Assembly: GCF_000730665.1 (NCBI RefSeq)
Contig: NZ_BBIV01000010.1
Span: 124,001 to 188,000, forward strand
Reading direction: 5' to 3'
DNA from: Pseudomonas plecoglossicida NBRC 103162 = DSM 15088
Lineage (GTDB): Bacteria; Pseudomonadota; Gammaproteobacteria; Pseudomonadales; Pseudomonadaceae
DNA: 64,000 bases
In this document: positions 30,943 through 41,031 of the stretch, piece after piece
Numbering within the stretch: the first letter of the stretch is position 1
Layout of the letters: every line of letters starts with the position of its first letter
Translations under genes and position numbers: made by a program
The notes under the pieces: generated by a model
Database searches by the model: none
What the model was told of the DNA's origin: nothing
What the model saw: the letters and a program-made list of their open reading frames with translations, nothing else

Positions 30943-31027
30943 CGGCCGTCTCCTCGAGCGGATTCAGCAGGAATTATGGCGCCGCAGCCGTGCCGAGCAA
31001 ACAGTGGAAGCCGACCGGCATCACATT

Positions 31028-31480
31028 TCAGCGCACACTTGCCAGTTCGTGGCCACAGGCCAGGCAGTGGCTCAGCCATTCGCCAAGGAACAGGTTGAGC
31101 TGGGCTTTCTCGTCCGGCTGGTGCATCGCTTCGTTGGGGTACGGGTAGATGCTGCGCAGGCGCCGGGTATGTTCAGCGCTGACCACTTCAGCCATGCGCG
31201 CATCGTGGTACACCTGAACTTCCAGGTGCGGCACCGGCAGCCACGGCAGGCTGTGCTCCTGGCGCACCCGCAAGGTGGTAGTGTACGGGCAGGCCAGCAG
31301 CACATCGAGCACCAGCACGCCGAGCATCTGGTCGCCCTGGGTCATGCCGATGCGCCGTGAGCTCTGGGTGGTGCGCATATCGGGAAGCAGGCGCATGAGC
31401 CGGGCGTAGTTGGCCTCGCAGGCTGCTTGCAGCCCGGCCAGGTCGACCCGATAACGCTCACGCAGCAGGTTCACTTCCAC
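31028..31480 (-). CDS. yqiB: DUF1249 protein YqiB
   Basis: A 150-residue protein of the DUF1249 family with no signal peptide or membrane segment. Recognisable stretches are NYARLMRLLPDM and VLDVLLACPYTTTLRVRQE, and the conserved YPYPNEAMHQPDEKAQLN before a short C-terminal tail with CLACGHE. Function is unknown; in E. coli it lies in the same nudF-yqiB-cpdA order. It overlaps the nudF end by 10 bp. Confidence 0.9.
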   Translation of the reverse strand: MEVNLLRERYRVDLAGLQAACEANYARLMRLLPDMRTTQSSRRIGMTQGDQMLGVLVLDVLLACPYTTTLRVRQEHSLPWLPVPHLEVQVYHDARMAEVVSAEHTRRLRSIYPYPNEAMHQPDEKAQLNLFLGEWLSHCLACGHELASVR

Positions 31481-32088
31481 ATACCTCGAACTTCTTCACG
31501 GTTCAGTGCCAGCCATTGCAGGCCGATGATGGTCGCCGCGTTGCAGATGCGCCCGTCGCGCACGGCCTGCAAGGCATCCTCGAACGACCAGACGCGCACC
31601 CGGATATCCTCGCCTTCTTCTTCCAGGCCATGCAGGCCGCCGGCGCCTTCGCTGCTGCAGCGCCCGAGGAACAGGTGCACGTATTCGTCGCTGCCACCCG
31701 GTGACGGGAAGTAGCGGGTCATCGGCCACAGGGCGCTGAAGGTCAGGCCGGCTTCCTCTTCGGCTTCGCGGTGGGCCACTTCTTCCGGTTGCTCGTCCTT
31801 GTCGATCAGCCCGGCGACCATTTCGATCAGCCAGGGGTTGTCGGTCTTGCCCAGCGCTCCGACGCGGAACTGCTCGATCAACACCACTTCGTCGCGTTGT
31901 GGATCGTAGGGCAGTACACATACGGCATCGTGCCGCACGAACAGTTCACGACTGATCTCGCGCCCCATGCCGCCAGCGAACAGTTCGTGGCGCAGGCGCA
32001 GCTTGTCGAGCCTGTAGAAGCCCTGGAAGCAATTGGCCCGCTCGATGAGATCGAAGCCCCTGGGCACTGAATTCAACGCGTCTGACAT
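31471..32088 (-). CDS. nudF: ADP-ribose pyrophosphatase NudF
   Basis: A 205-residue Nudix hydrolase splitting ADP-ribose to AMP and ribose 5-phosphate. The Nudix box is intact: G-x5-E-x7-REAEEEAGL, in GLIDKDEQPEEVAHREAEEE. The ADP-ribose family signature is VLPYDPQRDEVVLIEQFR. I choose the second ATG (MSDALNSVPRG) because AGGA lies six bases upstream; the first ATG four codons before has none. It is first in the run down to parC. Confidence 0.95.
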   Translation of the reverse strand: MSDALNSVPRGFDLIERANCFQGFYRLDKLRLRHELFAGGMGREISRELFVRHDAVCVLPYDPQRDEVVLIEQFRVGALGKTDNPWLIEMVAGLIDKDEQPEEVAHREAEEEAGLTFSALWPMTRYFPSPGGSDEYVHLFLGRCSSEGAGGLHGLEEEGEDIRVRVWSFEDALQAVRDGRICNAATIIGLQWLALNREEVRGMWK

Positions 32089-32273
32089 GGAAATCCTCAT
32101 GACCTCGAATACCGCTTCGCGCCATCCTACTCTGCACGCCTGCCGGTTTCATCCCTTTCCGGCAACCGTTCGTGCGGTCGGGACAGCGCGTCCACTCTCT
32201 GTTAGCTTAGTGGCGAACTGAAGGCCGCGCAGACGGTCAAAGGCCGACTTTTCACTGTTCTGCAAGGATCATC

Positions 32274-33020
32274 ATGACACTTGTCAAACTGACTTCCGTG
32301 GCTGTGCTGGCCTTGGCCCTGGGTGCCTGCCAGAGCCTGTTCACGCCCAACTACCGGGCACCGCTAGAGGTCAAGCGTGACGCCTGGGAGCATGTCAAAC
32401 CCGGCTGCAGCGCCAGTGACTGCCCACTGGTCAACATCGATACCATCCATTTCCCGGACCTGCCGAAACTCGACGCCATCGTCGAGAAACGCCTGTTGCA
32501 GCTGACCGAGGACAACCAGCACGGTACCGCGCCAAGCACCTTGCAGGCCTACGAGCAGCAATACCTGGCCAGTGCCGACAAGCGCAACAGCAGCTACCTG
32601 CAGGCCAAGGTACGCGAGCAGCATGACGGGTTGGTGATCATCGAGTTGTCGAGCTACCTGGACAGCGGCGGCGCCCACGGCATGCCCGGGCGCGGCTTCA
32701 TCAACTACTCGCGCAAGCTGGACAAGGTGCTGACCCTGCAGGACATGCTGGTGCCGGGCCAGGAAGAGACCTTCTGGAAGACCGTCGAAGAATCGCACCG
32801 CGCCTGGCTGATCAGCGTGGGCATGGACAAGGACGCCCAGTTCATGAAGACCTGGCCGTTCCGCAAGTCACCGCACATCGCCCTGACCTACGGCGCGGTA
32901 GTGGTCAAGTATGAGGTCTATACCATCGCACCCTATTCCATGGGCCACGTGGAACTCAAGATCCCCTACCCGCGCCTGAACGGTGTCATCAAGCCCGAGC
33001 TGTTTCCCGGCCGCGGCTGA
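32274..33020 (+). CDS. DUF3298 (RsiV-like) lipoprotein
   Basis: A 248-residue lipoprotein: signal peptide, lipobox LALGAC (Cys19), then a DUF4163/DUF3298-type domain (SSYLQAKVREQHDGLVIIELSS..., GAHGMPGRGFINYS, LQDMLVPGQEETFW, YTIAPYSMGHVELKIPY). The soluble domain is shared with the Bacillus anti-sigma factor RsiV, which binds lysozyme. There is no sigma-factor gene here, so a signalling role is not implied. A weak promoter should lie in the 185-bp gap shared with divergent nudF. The 3' end overlaps the cytX 3' end by 32 bp. Confidence 0.85.
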   Translation: MTLVKLTSVAVLALALGACQSLFTPNYRAPLEVKRDAWEHVKPGCSASDCPLVNIDTIHFPDLPKLDAIVEKRLLQLTEDNQHGTAPSTLQAYEQQYLASADKRNSSYLQAKVREQHDGLVIIELSSYLDSGGAHGMPGRGFINYSRKLDKVLTLQDMLVPGQEETFWKTVEESHRAWLISVGMDKDAQFMKTWPFRKSPHIALTYGAVVVKYEVYTIAPYSMGHVELKIPYPRLNGVIKPELFPGRG

Positions 33021-34272
33021 GGCTCAGTAGCGCATGCAGTCCACCTGCCAGCACCAGTGCTGGCAGGGTCGCGCCCAACGCCGGCGCCTCGGCGGCGATC
33101 CAGTGGTAGGCCGCGACACCCACCACCCAGGCCAGCAGAGCCTGCCAGTGCAACCCGTCGACGAAGGACGGCGCACGGCGGCGGCGGATCACGTAGTGAT
33201 CCATCAATACAACGCCGAACAACGGCGCGAACACCGAGCCGATCAGCAGCAGGAAGTTCTCGTACTGGGCCAGCGGCGCCAGCAAGGCGATCAAGGTGCA
33301 CAGCACGCCGATGGCCAACGCCAGGTGCTCGACTTTCACAGGCACCAGCAAGCCGGTGGAAACGGCAGCCGAATGGATGTCGGCAAAGGCCTTTTCCGAC
33401 TCATCCAGCAGAATCAACAGCAGCGGCAACCCCATGCCCGCGCCGGCCAGCGCCAGTAGCAGGGCATTGACCTCGCCGCTCGCGGCGAAGGCAAGGGTAT
33501 AGGCCACGCCCAGGCTCATCAGCCAGGTGTTGCCGATGAAGTAACCCAGCACGGTACCGCCGAAGACGCGCTTGGCGCTGCTGGCGAAACGCGAGTAGTC
33601 GGCGATCAGCGGCAGCCACGACAGCGGCATGGCGATGACGATGTCGAAGCCCACGGCCAGCGACATCGAGCCGTCGCCGCTGCGGTTCCACAGCTCGGTC
33701 AGGTCAGCCTTGGCGAACAGGTTCCAGGTCAGCCACAGGCAAGCCCCCATCAGCACCCAGATGCCCCACTTGCGCAGGATCTTGCGCACGAACGCCAGCG
33801 GCCCGCTGACCGCCAGCAAGGTGGCCAGCCCGCCGAAGCACAAGGTCCAGAACATCGGGCTGTTCCACAAGCTGTCCTCGCCGAAGGTACGCGCACCAAG
33901 CAGGCTGGCGGCGTCGCGCATGACGATGATCTCGAACGCCCCCCAGCCTACCAGCTGCAGGAGGTTGAGCAGTGCCGGCAAGCGCGCACCGTGGCGGCCC
34001 AGGCTCAGGCGCAGAGTGGCCATGGCCGACAGGCCGGTGTCGCTGCCGATGACGCCCGCTGCGCCCAGCAGCAGCACGCCGACGCCAGTGCCGAGCGCAA
34101 TCGCCAGGACCGCGCCCGCCAGGCCCAGGCCCGGGGCAAGCATGGCGCCGACCTGCAGGACCATCAGGCCGATGCCGAGGGAGAACCATAGGGAAAACAG
34201 GTCGCGGGCGCCAAACGGGCGCTGGCTGGAAGGGACCGGGTGGTCGGGAGAGAAGTGGCTGGGGGTGGTCAT
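32989..34272 (-). CDS. cytX: NCS1-family transporter CytX (putative hydroxymethylpyrimidine uptake)
   Basis: A 427-residue inner-membrane permease with about 12 membrane helices, in the nucleobase:cation symporter-1 family. Landmarks are FSLWFSLGIGLMVLQVGAML, SRFASSAKRVFGG and YVIRRRRAPSFVDGLHW. Its place directly downstream of thiC points to the CytX group, proposed to import the thiamine pyrimidine HMP. It lacks its own TPP aptamer but may be read through from the thiC riboswitch transcript across a REP pair. I start at MTTPSHFSPD; the ribosome site is weak. Confidence 0.85.
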   Translation of the reverse strand: MTTPSHFSPDHPVPSSQRPFGARDLFSLWFSLGIGLMVLQVGAMLAPGLGLAGAVLAIALGTGVGVLLLGAAGVIGSDTGLSAMATLRLSLGRHGARLPALLNLLQLVGWGAFEIIVMRDAASLLGARTFGEDSLWNSPMFWTLCFGGLATLLAVSGPLAFVRKILRKWGIWVLMGACLWLTWNLFAKADLTELWNRSGDGSMSLAVGFDIVIAMPLSWLPLIADYSRFASSAKRVFGGTVLGYFIGNTWLMSLGVAYTLAFAASGEVNALLLALAGAGMGLPLLLILLDESEKAFADIHSAAVSTGLLVPVKVEHLALAIGVLCTLIALLAPLAQYENFLLLIGSVFAPLFGVVLMDHYVIRRRRAPSFVDGLHWQALLAWVVGVAAYHWIAAEAPALGATLPALVLAGGLHALLSLSRGRETARA

Positions 34273-34303
34273 TGTTGTGATCGCCAGAGAAGAAAGTAGT
34301 GGG

Positions 34304-34371
34304 TCCAATCGCCGGCAAGCCGGCTCCCACAGGGTTCGGTGTGGGAGCCGGCTTGCCGGCGATGCGGTGCG
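34304..34371. repeat. REP pair, family A, between thiC and cytX
   Basis: Two perfect inverse copies: ATCGCCGGCAAGCCGGCTCC then GGAGCCGGCTTGCCGGCGAT, with a ~10-bp middle. The pair forms one long stem that could set the ratio of thiC to cytX expression. Confidence 0.88.
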
Positions 34372-34394
34372 CCCAGCGCACCGCCCGGTTGTCG

Positions 34395-36536
<2,142 letters not shown>

Positions 36537-36547
36537 AGAACATGCGC

Positions 36548-36577
36548 AGTCTAGACTGGAGTAGTCGGTAAAGCCAA
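36548..36577 (-). promoter_or_regulatory. Likely sigma-70 promoter of thiC
   Basis: TTGGCT (36572-36577), an 18-bp spacer and TAGACT (36548-36553) on the minus strand would start transcription near 36541, just before the aptamer. The match is moderate. The remaining sequence up to tolC (36578-36705) should hold the tolC promoter, but no strong pair is visible there. Confidence 0.45.
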
Positions 36578-36705
36578 GCGGGTAAAACAAGGCGATGATG
36601 AAAGGCGAACTCGACGATTGTTGCCAACGGCACTCGGCACTAAACTGCTCCGTCATTCGATACTCAATGGTTCAGAAATTACAATTTCGTACAAGGATTG
36701 CCTCT

Positions 36706-38142
36706 ATGCTGCGCAAACTCTCACTGGCGATTGCCGTGTCTTGTGCGTTCAACGGAGTGGCCGGGGCAGCGCAAGTGCCCACGACGGTGAAGACCGACCT
36801 GGTCAGCGTCTACCAGGAAGCGGTGGACAACAACGCCGATCTCGCTGCCGCACGAGCCGATTACGGCGCACGCCGCGAAATCGTGCCCCAGGCCCGCGCC
36901 GGCTTGCTGCCGAACCTGTCGGCCGGTGCCGAGATGCAAAGCACCCGCACCAAGTTCGATGAGCCATCGGCCACCACCAACCGCAGTGGCAATTCGTGGA
37001 ATGCAACCCTCTCGCAGCCGATCTTCCGCGCCGACCGCTGGTTCCAGCTGCAGGCCGCCGAGGCCGTCAACGAACAGGCCGCCCTGGAACTGTCGGCCAC
37101 CGAGCAGAACCTGATCCTGCAGACCGCGCAGAACTACTTCGCCGTGCTGCGCGCCCAGGACAATCTGGCCGCGACCAAGGCCGAGGAAGCGGCGTTCAAG
37201 CGTCAACTGGACCAGTCCAATGAACGTTTCGATGTCGGCCTTTCCGACAAGACCGACGTGCTTCAATCTCAGGCCAGCTACGACACCGCCCGAGCCAACC
37301 GGATCATTGCCGAGCGCCAGGTGCAGGATGCCTTCGAGGCCCTGGTCACCTTGACCAACCGCGAGTACAGCTCGATCCAGGGTGTGGTCCACACCTTGCC
37401 CATCCAGGTGCCGACGCCCAACGATGCGAAGGCCTGGGTAGAAACCGCCGGACGCCAGAACCTCAACCTGCTGGCTACCAACCACGCGGTCGACGCCGCT
37501 GAAGAAACCTTGCGCCAGCGCAAGGCCGGCCACGCCCCGACCCTGGACGCTGTGGCGCGCTACGACAAGGGCGACAACGACAACCTCGGCTTCTCCAACC
37601 CCTCGCCCTTCCCCGGCCAGCGCTACAGCGGTGATGTCGAACAGACCACCATCGGCCTGCAGCTGAACATCCCGATCTATAGCGGCGGCCTGACCAGCTC
37701 GCAGGTGCGCGAGGCCTACCAGCGCCTGAGCCAGAGCGAGCAGCAGCGCGAAAGCCTGCGCCGCCAGGTGGTGGAGAACACCCGCAACCTGCACCGTGCG
37801 GTGAATACCGACGTGGAACAGGTGCAGGCACGCAAGCAGTCGATCATTTCCAACCAGAGTGCACTGGAAGCCACCGAGATCGGCTACCAGGTCGGTACCC
37901 GCAACATCGTCGACGTGCTCGATGCACAGCGCCAGCTGTACACGTCGGTACGCGACTACAACAACAGCCGCTATGACTACATTCTCGACAACCTGAGCCT
38001 GAAGCAGGCGGCCGGCACCTTGAGCCCGCAGGACCTGATCGACCTCAAGCGCTACCTGAAGGCGGACTACAACCCGGACAAGGACTTCCTGCCACCGGAT
38101 CTGGCGGCTGCCGCCGCCAAGAACTTCGAACGTCGCCCCTGA
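36706..38142 (+). CDS. tolC: Outer-membrane efflux channel TolC
   Basis: A 478-residue TolC-type channel, the outer-membrane exit for RND or ABC efflux pumps and type I secretion. A signal peptide (MLRKLSLAIAVSCAFNGVAGA) precedes two OEP repeats, each with long coiled-coil helices (QTAQNYFAVLRAQDNLAATK; LRRQVVENTRNLHRAVNTD), and the YQVGTRNIVDVLDAQRQLY motif. The start has AAGGA upstream; the 37-codon upstream extension is not family-like. In this genus tolC near waaA is common. There is no lipobox, unlike OprM-type channels. Confidence 0.95.
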   Translation: MLRKLSLAIAVSCAFNGVAGAAQVPTTVKTDLVSVYQEAVDNNADLAAARADYGARREIVPQARAGLLPNLSAGAEMQSTRTKFDEPSATTNRSGNSWNATLSQPIFRADRWFQLQAAEAVNEQAALELSATEQNLILQTAQNYFAVLRAQDNLAATKAEEAAFKRQLDQSNERFDVGLSDKTDVLQSQASYDTARANRIIAERQVQDAFEALVTLTNREYSSIQGVVHTLPIQVPTPNDAKAWVETAGRQNLNLLATNHAVDAAEETLRQRKAGHAPTLDAVARYDKGDNDNLGFSNPSPFPGQRYSGDVEQTTIGLQLNIPIYSGGLTSSQVREAYQRLSQSEQQRESLRRQVVENTRNLHRAVNTDVEQVQARKQSIISNQSALEATEIGYQVGTRNIVDVLDAQRQLYTSVRDYNNSRYDYILDNLSLKQAAGTLSPQDLIDLKRYLKADYNPDKDFLPPDLAAAAAKNFERRP

Positions 38143-38162
38143 TTCAAGAACGCGCTCGTTCT

Positions 38163-38281
38163 TGTAGGAGCGGCCTTGTGTCGCGAAAGGGCCGCAAAGC
38201 GGCCCCAGGAAAGCTGCAGCGATGCAGGAATTGCCGGGGCCGCCTGCGGCCCTTTCGCGACACAAGGCCGCTCCTACAGGG
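38163..38281. repeat. REP pair, family B, between tolC and waaA
   Basis: Inverse copies GGAGCGGCCTTGTGTCGCGA and TCGCGACACAAGGCCGCTCC, each next to GC hairpins. It lies between converging genes and may be their shared terminator. Confidence 0.88.
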
Positions 38282-38291
38282 GTCGTACAAC

Positions 38292-39563
38292 TCAGCTGAC
38301 GAGTTTGCCCAGCCCATCGAGCAACCGCTGCAAGGCCCCCTGATTGGCCCGCATCACCGCCCTGCCCGCCTCGCCCATGCGCCCAGCATCCTGCGGCAGC
38401 TCGATCAGCCGGCGCACGGTCTCTGCCAAGCCCTCGGCATCTTCGATCTGCTGCAACGCGCCTGCTTCACGCAGCATGGCCGTGATTTCGAGGAAGTTGA
38501 ACACATGCGGCCCCATGATCACCGGCAATGCCAGAGCGGCCGGCTCCAGTGGATTGTGGCCACCGGTGGCGACCAGGCTGCCGCCGACGAAGGCGATGTC
38601 GGCCAGCGCATACAGGAACAACAGCTCCCCCATGGTATCGCCGAGCAGTACGCGGGTCTGGCCATCGACCGCCGCGCCGGTCGAGCGACGCACCGTGGCG
38701 AACTGTTCGCTGCACAAGGCGTGCACCGCATCGAACCGTTCGGGGTGGCGCGGCACCAGGATCAGCAACGCATCGGCATGCACCTGCAGCAGCTGCCTAT
38801 GGGCCTGCAGGATCAGCGCATCTTCACCTTCATGGGTACTCGCCGCGATCCATACCGGGCGCTGCCCGGCGCTCCATTGCTGGCGCAAGGCCCTGGCACG
38901 CGGCAGCAATTGCTCGTCGATCTTCAGGTCGAACTTGATCGAGCCGGTCACCTGCACGCACTCAGGACGCGCACCCAGATCACGGAAGCGTTGCGCCTCG
39001 GTCTCGGTCTGCACCGCAATCAGGTTCATCTCGGCCAGCATTGGCCGGGTCAGCCTGGCAAAGCGCGCATAACCACGGGCAGAGCGCTCGGACAATCGCG
39101 CATTGGCCAGGACCACGGGAATGCCGCGCCTGGCGCACTGGTGGATATGGTTGGGCCACAGCTCGGTTTCCATGATGATGCCCAGGCACGGGCGTACATG
39201 GTCGAGGAAGCGCCCCGCCGCCCAGGGCAGGTCATACGGCAGGTAGCAATGCTGAATGCGAGGTTCGTCGGCGAACATCGCGCGAATCCGCTCGGAACCG
39301 GTCGGGGTCATGCAGGTGAGGGTGATCGGCAGTTGCGGGTAAGCCTTGAGCAGGGCACGCACCATTGGCGCGGCGGCAATGCTTTCGCCGACCGATACCG
39401 CATGCACCCAGATACCGCCCGGGCGCATGGCCGGCAGGTTGCAGGCAAACCGTTCGCCGATGCGCTGGCCATAGGCCGGCGCCTTGCGGGCACGCAGGAA
39501 CAGGCGCAGCGCGACCAGCGGCAGGCCCAGGTGAAACAGCAGGGTATAGAGGGTTCTGTTCAT
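38292..39563 (-). CDS. waaA: 3-deoxy-D-manno-octulosonic acid transferase WaaA (KdtA)
   Basis: A 423-residue GT30 enzyme adding Kdo to lipid IVA, the first LPS core sugars. An N-terminal membrane anchor (about 4-22) precedes the two Rossmann lobes. Motifs: WVHAVSVGESIAA (catalytic Glu), ETELWPN, VTGSIKFD, FVGGSLVATGGHNPLEPAA. The start is MNRTLYTLLFHLG; the 19 upstream codons lack support. The gene lies 11 bp after the LysR regulator in the same direction, though this pairing may be accidental. Confidence 0.96.
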   Translation of the reverse strand: MNRTLYTLLFHLGLPLVALRLFLRARKAPAYGQRIGERFACNLPAMRPGGIWVHAVSVGESIAAAPMVRALLKAYPQLPITLTCMTPTGSERIRAMFADEPRIQHCYLPYDLPWAAGRFLDHVRPCLGIIMETELWPNHIHQCARRGIPVVLANARLSERSARGYARFARLTRPMLAEMNLIAVQTETEAQRFRDLGARPECVQVTGSIKFDLKIDEQLLPRARALRQQWSAGQRPVWIAASTHEGEDALILQAHRQLLQVHADALLILVPRHPERFDAVHALCSEQFATVRRSTGAAVDGQTRVLLGDTMGELLFLYALADIAFVGGSLVATGGHNPLEPAALALPVIMGPHVFNFLEITAMLREAGALQQIEDAEGLAETVRRLIELPQDAGRMGEAGRAVMRANQGALQRLLDGLGKLVS

Positions 39564-39574
39564 GGCGGCGGAGT

Positions 39575-40465
39575 TTAACCGATCGCGCGCAGATGCACTG
39601 CAAAGCGCTCGGCCAACCATTGCGCAGCCGGGCCCAGGGGTTCGTCACGGCGCCAGGCCAGCTCCACCACCAGGGCCGGAGGCCGCCACTCGCTGTCCAG
39701 CTCGACCATCTGTGCCTGGTAGGTCGGGTACTGCACCACATGTCGCGGCAACCAGGCCCAGCCCAGGCCACGCATCAACAATTCGGCCATGGCGTAGAAG
39801 CTGTCGGCACGCCAGATCTGCGGGCTGATTGCCTCGCCGCCGGGGTAGCCGCTTTGCTGTGGCGTGATGAGCAACTGACGGTGACGCGCCAGCTGCTGGC
39901 GGGTGACCCGCCCTTCCCGCGCCAGCGGGTGATCGACCGCACACACCGTGACCATCTCCACACTGCCCAGGGCACGCCGCTCCAGCGAGGCGGGAATGCT
40001 TTCGTGATGAAAGAACAGCCCCAGGTCGGCGCGCCGCTCCGCCAGCTTGCGCGCCACGTCGCCCTGGGCACCACTGGCCAACTGCACTTCGAGAAACGGG
40101 TAGCGGCTGGCCAGTTCGTCGAGGCTGTCGATGACCGGCTGATAGGGCATGGCTTCGTCCTGGGCAACCCGCAACAGGGCTTCCTGACCGCGCATGAGGG
40201 CGAGCGCCCGGCCATCCAGGCGCTCGCCCTGGCGCAACAGCTCGCGGGCATCCTCCAGCAACGCCGTGCCGTTCTCGGTCAGCCGGGGCTGTCGGCCGCT
40301 GCTGCGCTCGAACAGGGTGACGCCCAGGTCCGCTTCCAGCAAGGCGATGGCGTTGCTGATCGCCGACTGCGCCCGGCGCTGCTCGCGGGCAACCGCCGAG
40401 AACGAGCGCAGCTCGGCGACTCGCACGAACAGGCGCAGTTGTTCCAGATCCCAACGATCCGCCAT
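39575..40465 (-). CDS. LysR-family transcriptional regulator
   Basis: A 296-residue regulator with an N-terminal winged helix (LEQLRLFVRVAELRSFSAVAREQ...AISNAIALLEADLG) and a C-terminal substrate-binding domain. Divergence from the SMR efflux gene and the operator between them suggest it controls that gene and itself. The operator abuts its start codon, implying auto-repression. The inducer is unknown. Confidence 0.92.
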   Translation of the reverse strand: MADRWDLEQLRLFVRVAELRSFSAVAREQRRAQSAISNAIALLEADLGVTLFERSSGRQPRLTENGTALLEDARELLRQGERLDGRALALMRGQEALLRVAQDEAMPYQPVIDSLDELASRYPFLEVQLASGAQGDVARKLAERRADLGLFFHHESIPASLERRALGSVEMVTVCAVDHPLAREGRVTRQQLARHRQLLITPQQSGYPGGEAISPQIWRADSFYAMAELLMRGLGWAWLPRHVVQYPTYQAQMVELDSEWRPPALVVELAWRRDEPLGPAAQWLAERFAVHLRAIG

Positions 40466-40467
40466 TT

Positions 40468-40494
40468 ACCTATCTCCAGTAGTGATAGGTAATG
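40468..40494. promoter_or_regulatory. Operator of the LysR/SMR pair
   Basis: A perfect 9-bp inverted repeat, TTACCTATC and GATAGGTAA, separated by 9 bases. It contains T-N11-A type symmetry as LysR sites do, begins two bases from the lysR start codon and covers its ribosome site. On the other side TAGAAT (about 40518-40523) could be the -10 of the SMR gene. Confidence 0.8.
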
Positions 40495-40552
40495 ACTTTA
40501 CCCCATCCGAGGGAGGTCTAGAATGCCCGACCAGTAACCGGAGAATCGCACC

Positions 40553-40885
40553 ATGAACGCCTACACCTACCTCGCCATCGCCATCTGCGCCGAAGTCATC
40601 GCCACCGCCTCCATGAAGGCGGTCAAGGGCCTGAGCACGCCACTGCCATTGCTGCTGATGGTGGTGGGCTATGGCATCGCGTTCTGGATGCTGACCCTGG
40701 TGGTGCGCAGCATTCCGGTGGGCGTCGCCTATGCGCTCTGGTCGGGGCTGGGCATTGTCTTGATCAGCGTGGCGGCCCTGGTGATCTATGGGCAGAAGCT
40801 GGATGTACCGGCGATGCTGGGCATGGCGATGATCGTCGGCGGGGTGGTGGTGATTCAGCTGTTCTCGAAGACTGCCGGGCATTGA
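40553..40885 (+). CDS. Small multidrug resistance (SMR) efflux protein
   Basis: A 110-residue inner-membrane protein with four helices, EmrE/QacE/SugE type. The essential membrane Glu14 is present in ICAEVIATASMKA. The motifs YALWSGLGIVLIS and DVPAMLGMAMIVGGVVVI fit the EmrE branch rather than SugE/Gdx. It likely works as an antiparallel dimer exporting cationic drugs or quaternary ammonium compounds. It appears to be a single-gene unit under the divergent LysR. Confidence 0.93.
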   Translation: MNAYTYLAIAICAEVIATASMKAVKGLSTPLPLLLMVVGYGIAFWMLTLVVRSIPVGVAYALWSGLGIVLISVAALVIYGQKLDVPAMLGMAMIVGGVVVIQLFSKTAGH

Positions 40886-40899
40886 TGTTCGCCTGCAAG

Positions 40900-40980
40900 G
40901 GCCTATCGCCGGCAAGCCCGCTCCCACATGGATAGCGGCGCTGTACCTGTAGGAGCCGGCTTGCCGGCGATAGGGCCGCC
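40900..40980. repeat. REP pair, family A, after the SMR gene
   Basis: Inverse copies CCTATCGCCGGCAAGCCCGC and GCCGGCTTGCCGGCGATAGG with a 30-bp middle. The first copy has one base change in the arm. Confidence 0.85.
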
Positions 40981-41031
40981 ACGGATATAGGCTGTATACT
41001 TGCCTGCTGTCCCAGTCTTCGAGGTACCGCC

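Noticed and set aside
36595..36705. N-terminal extension of TolC by 37 residues
   Set aside because: The extension has no signal-peptide character, while the ATG at 36706 is followed by a standard signal peptide and preceded by AAGGA.
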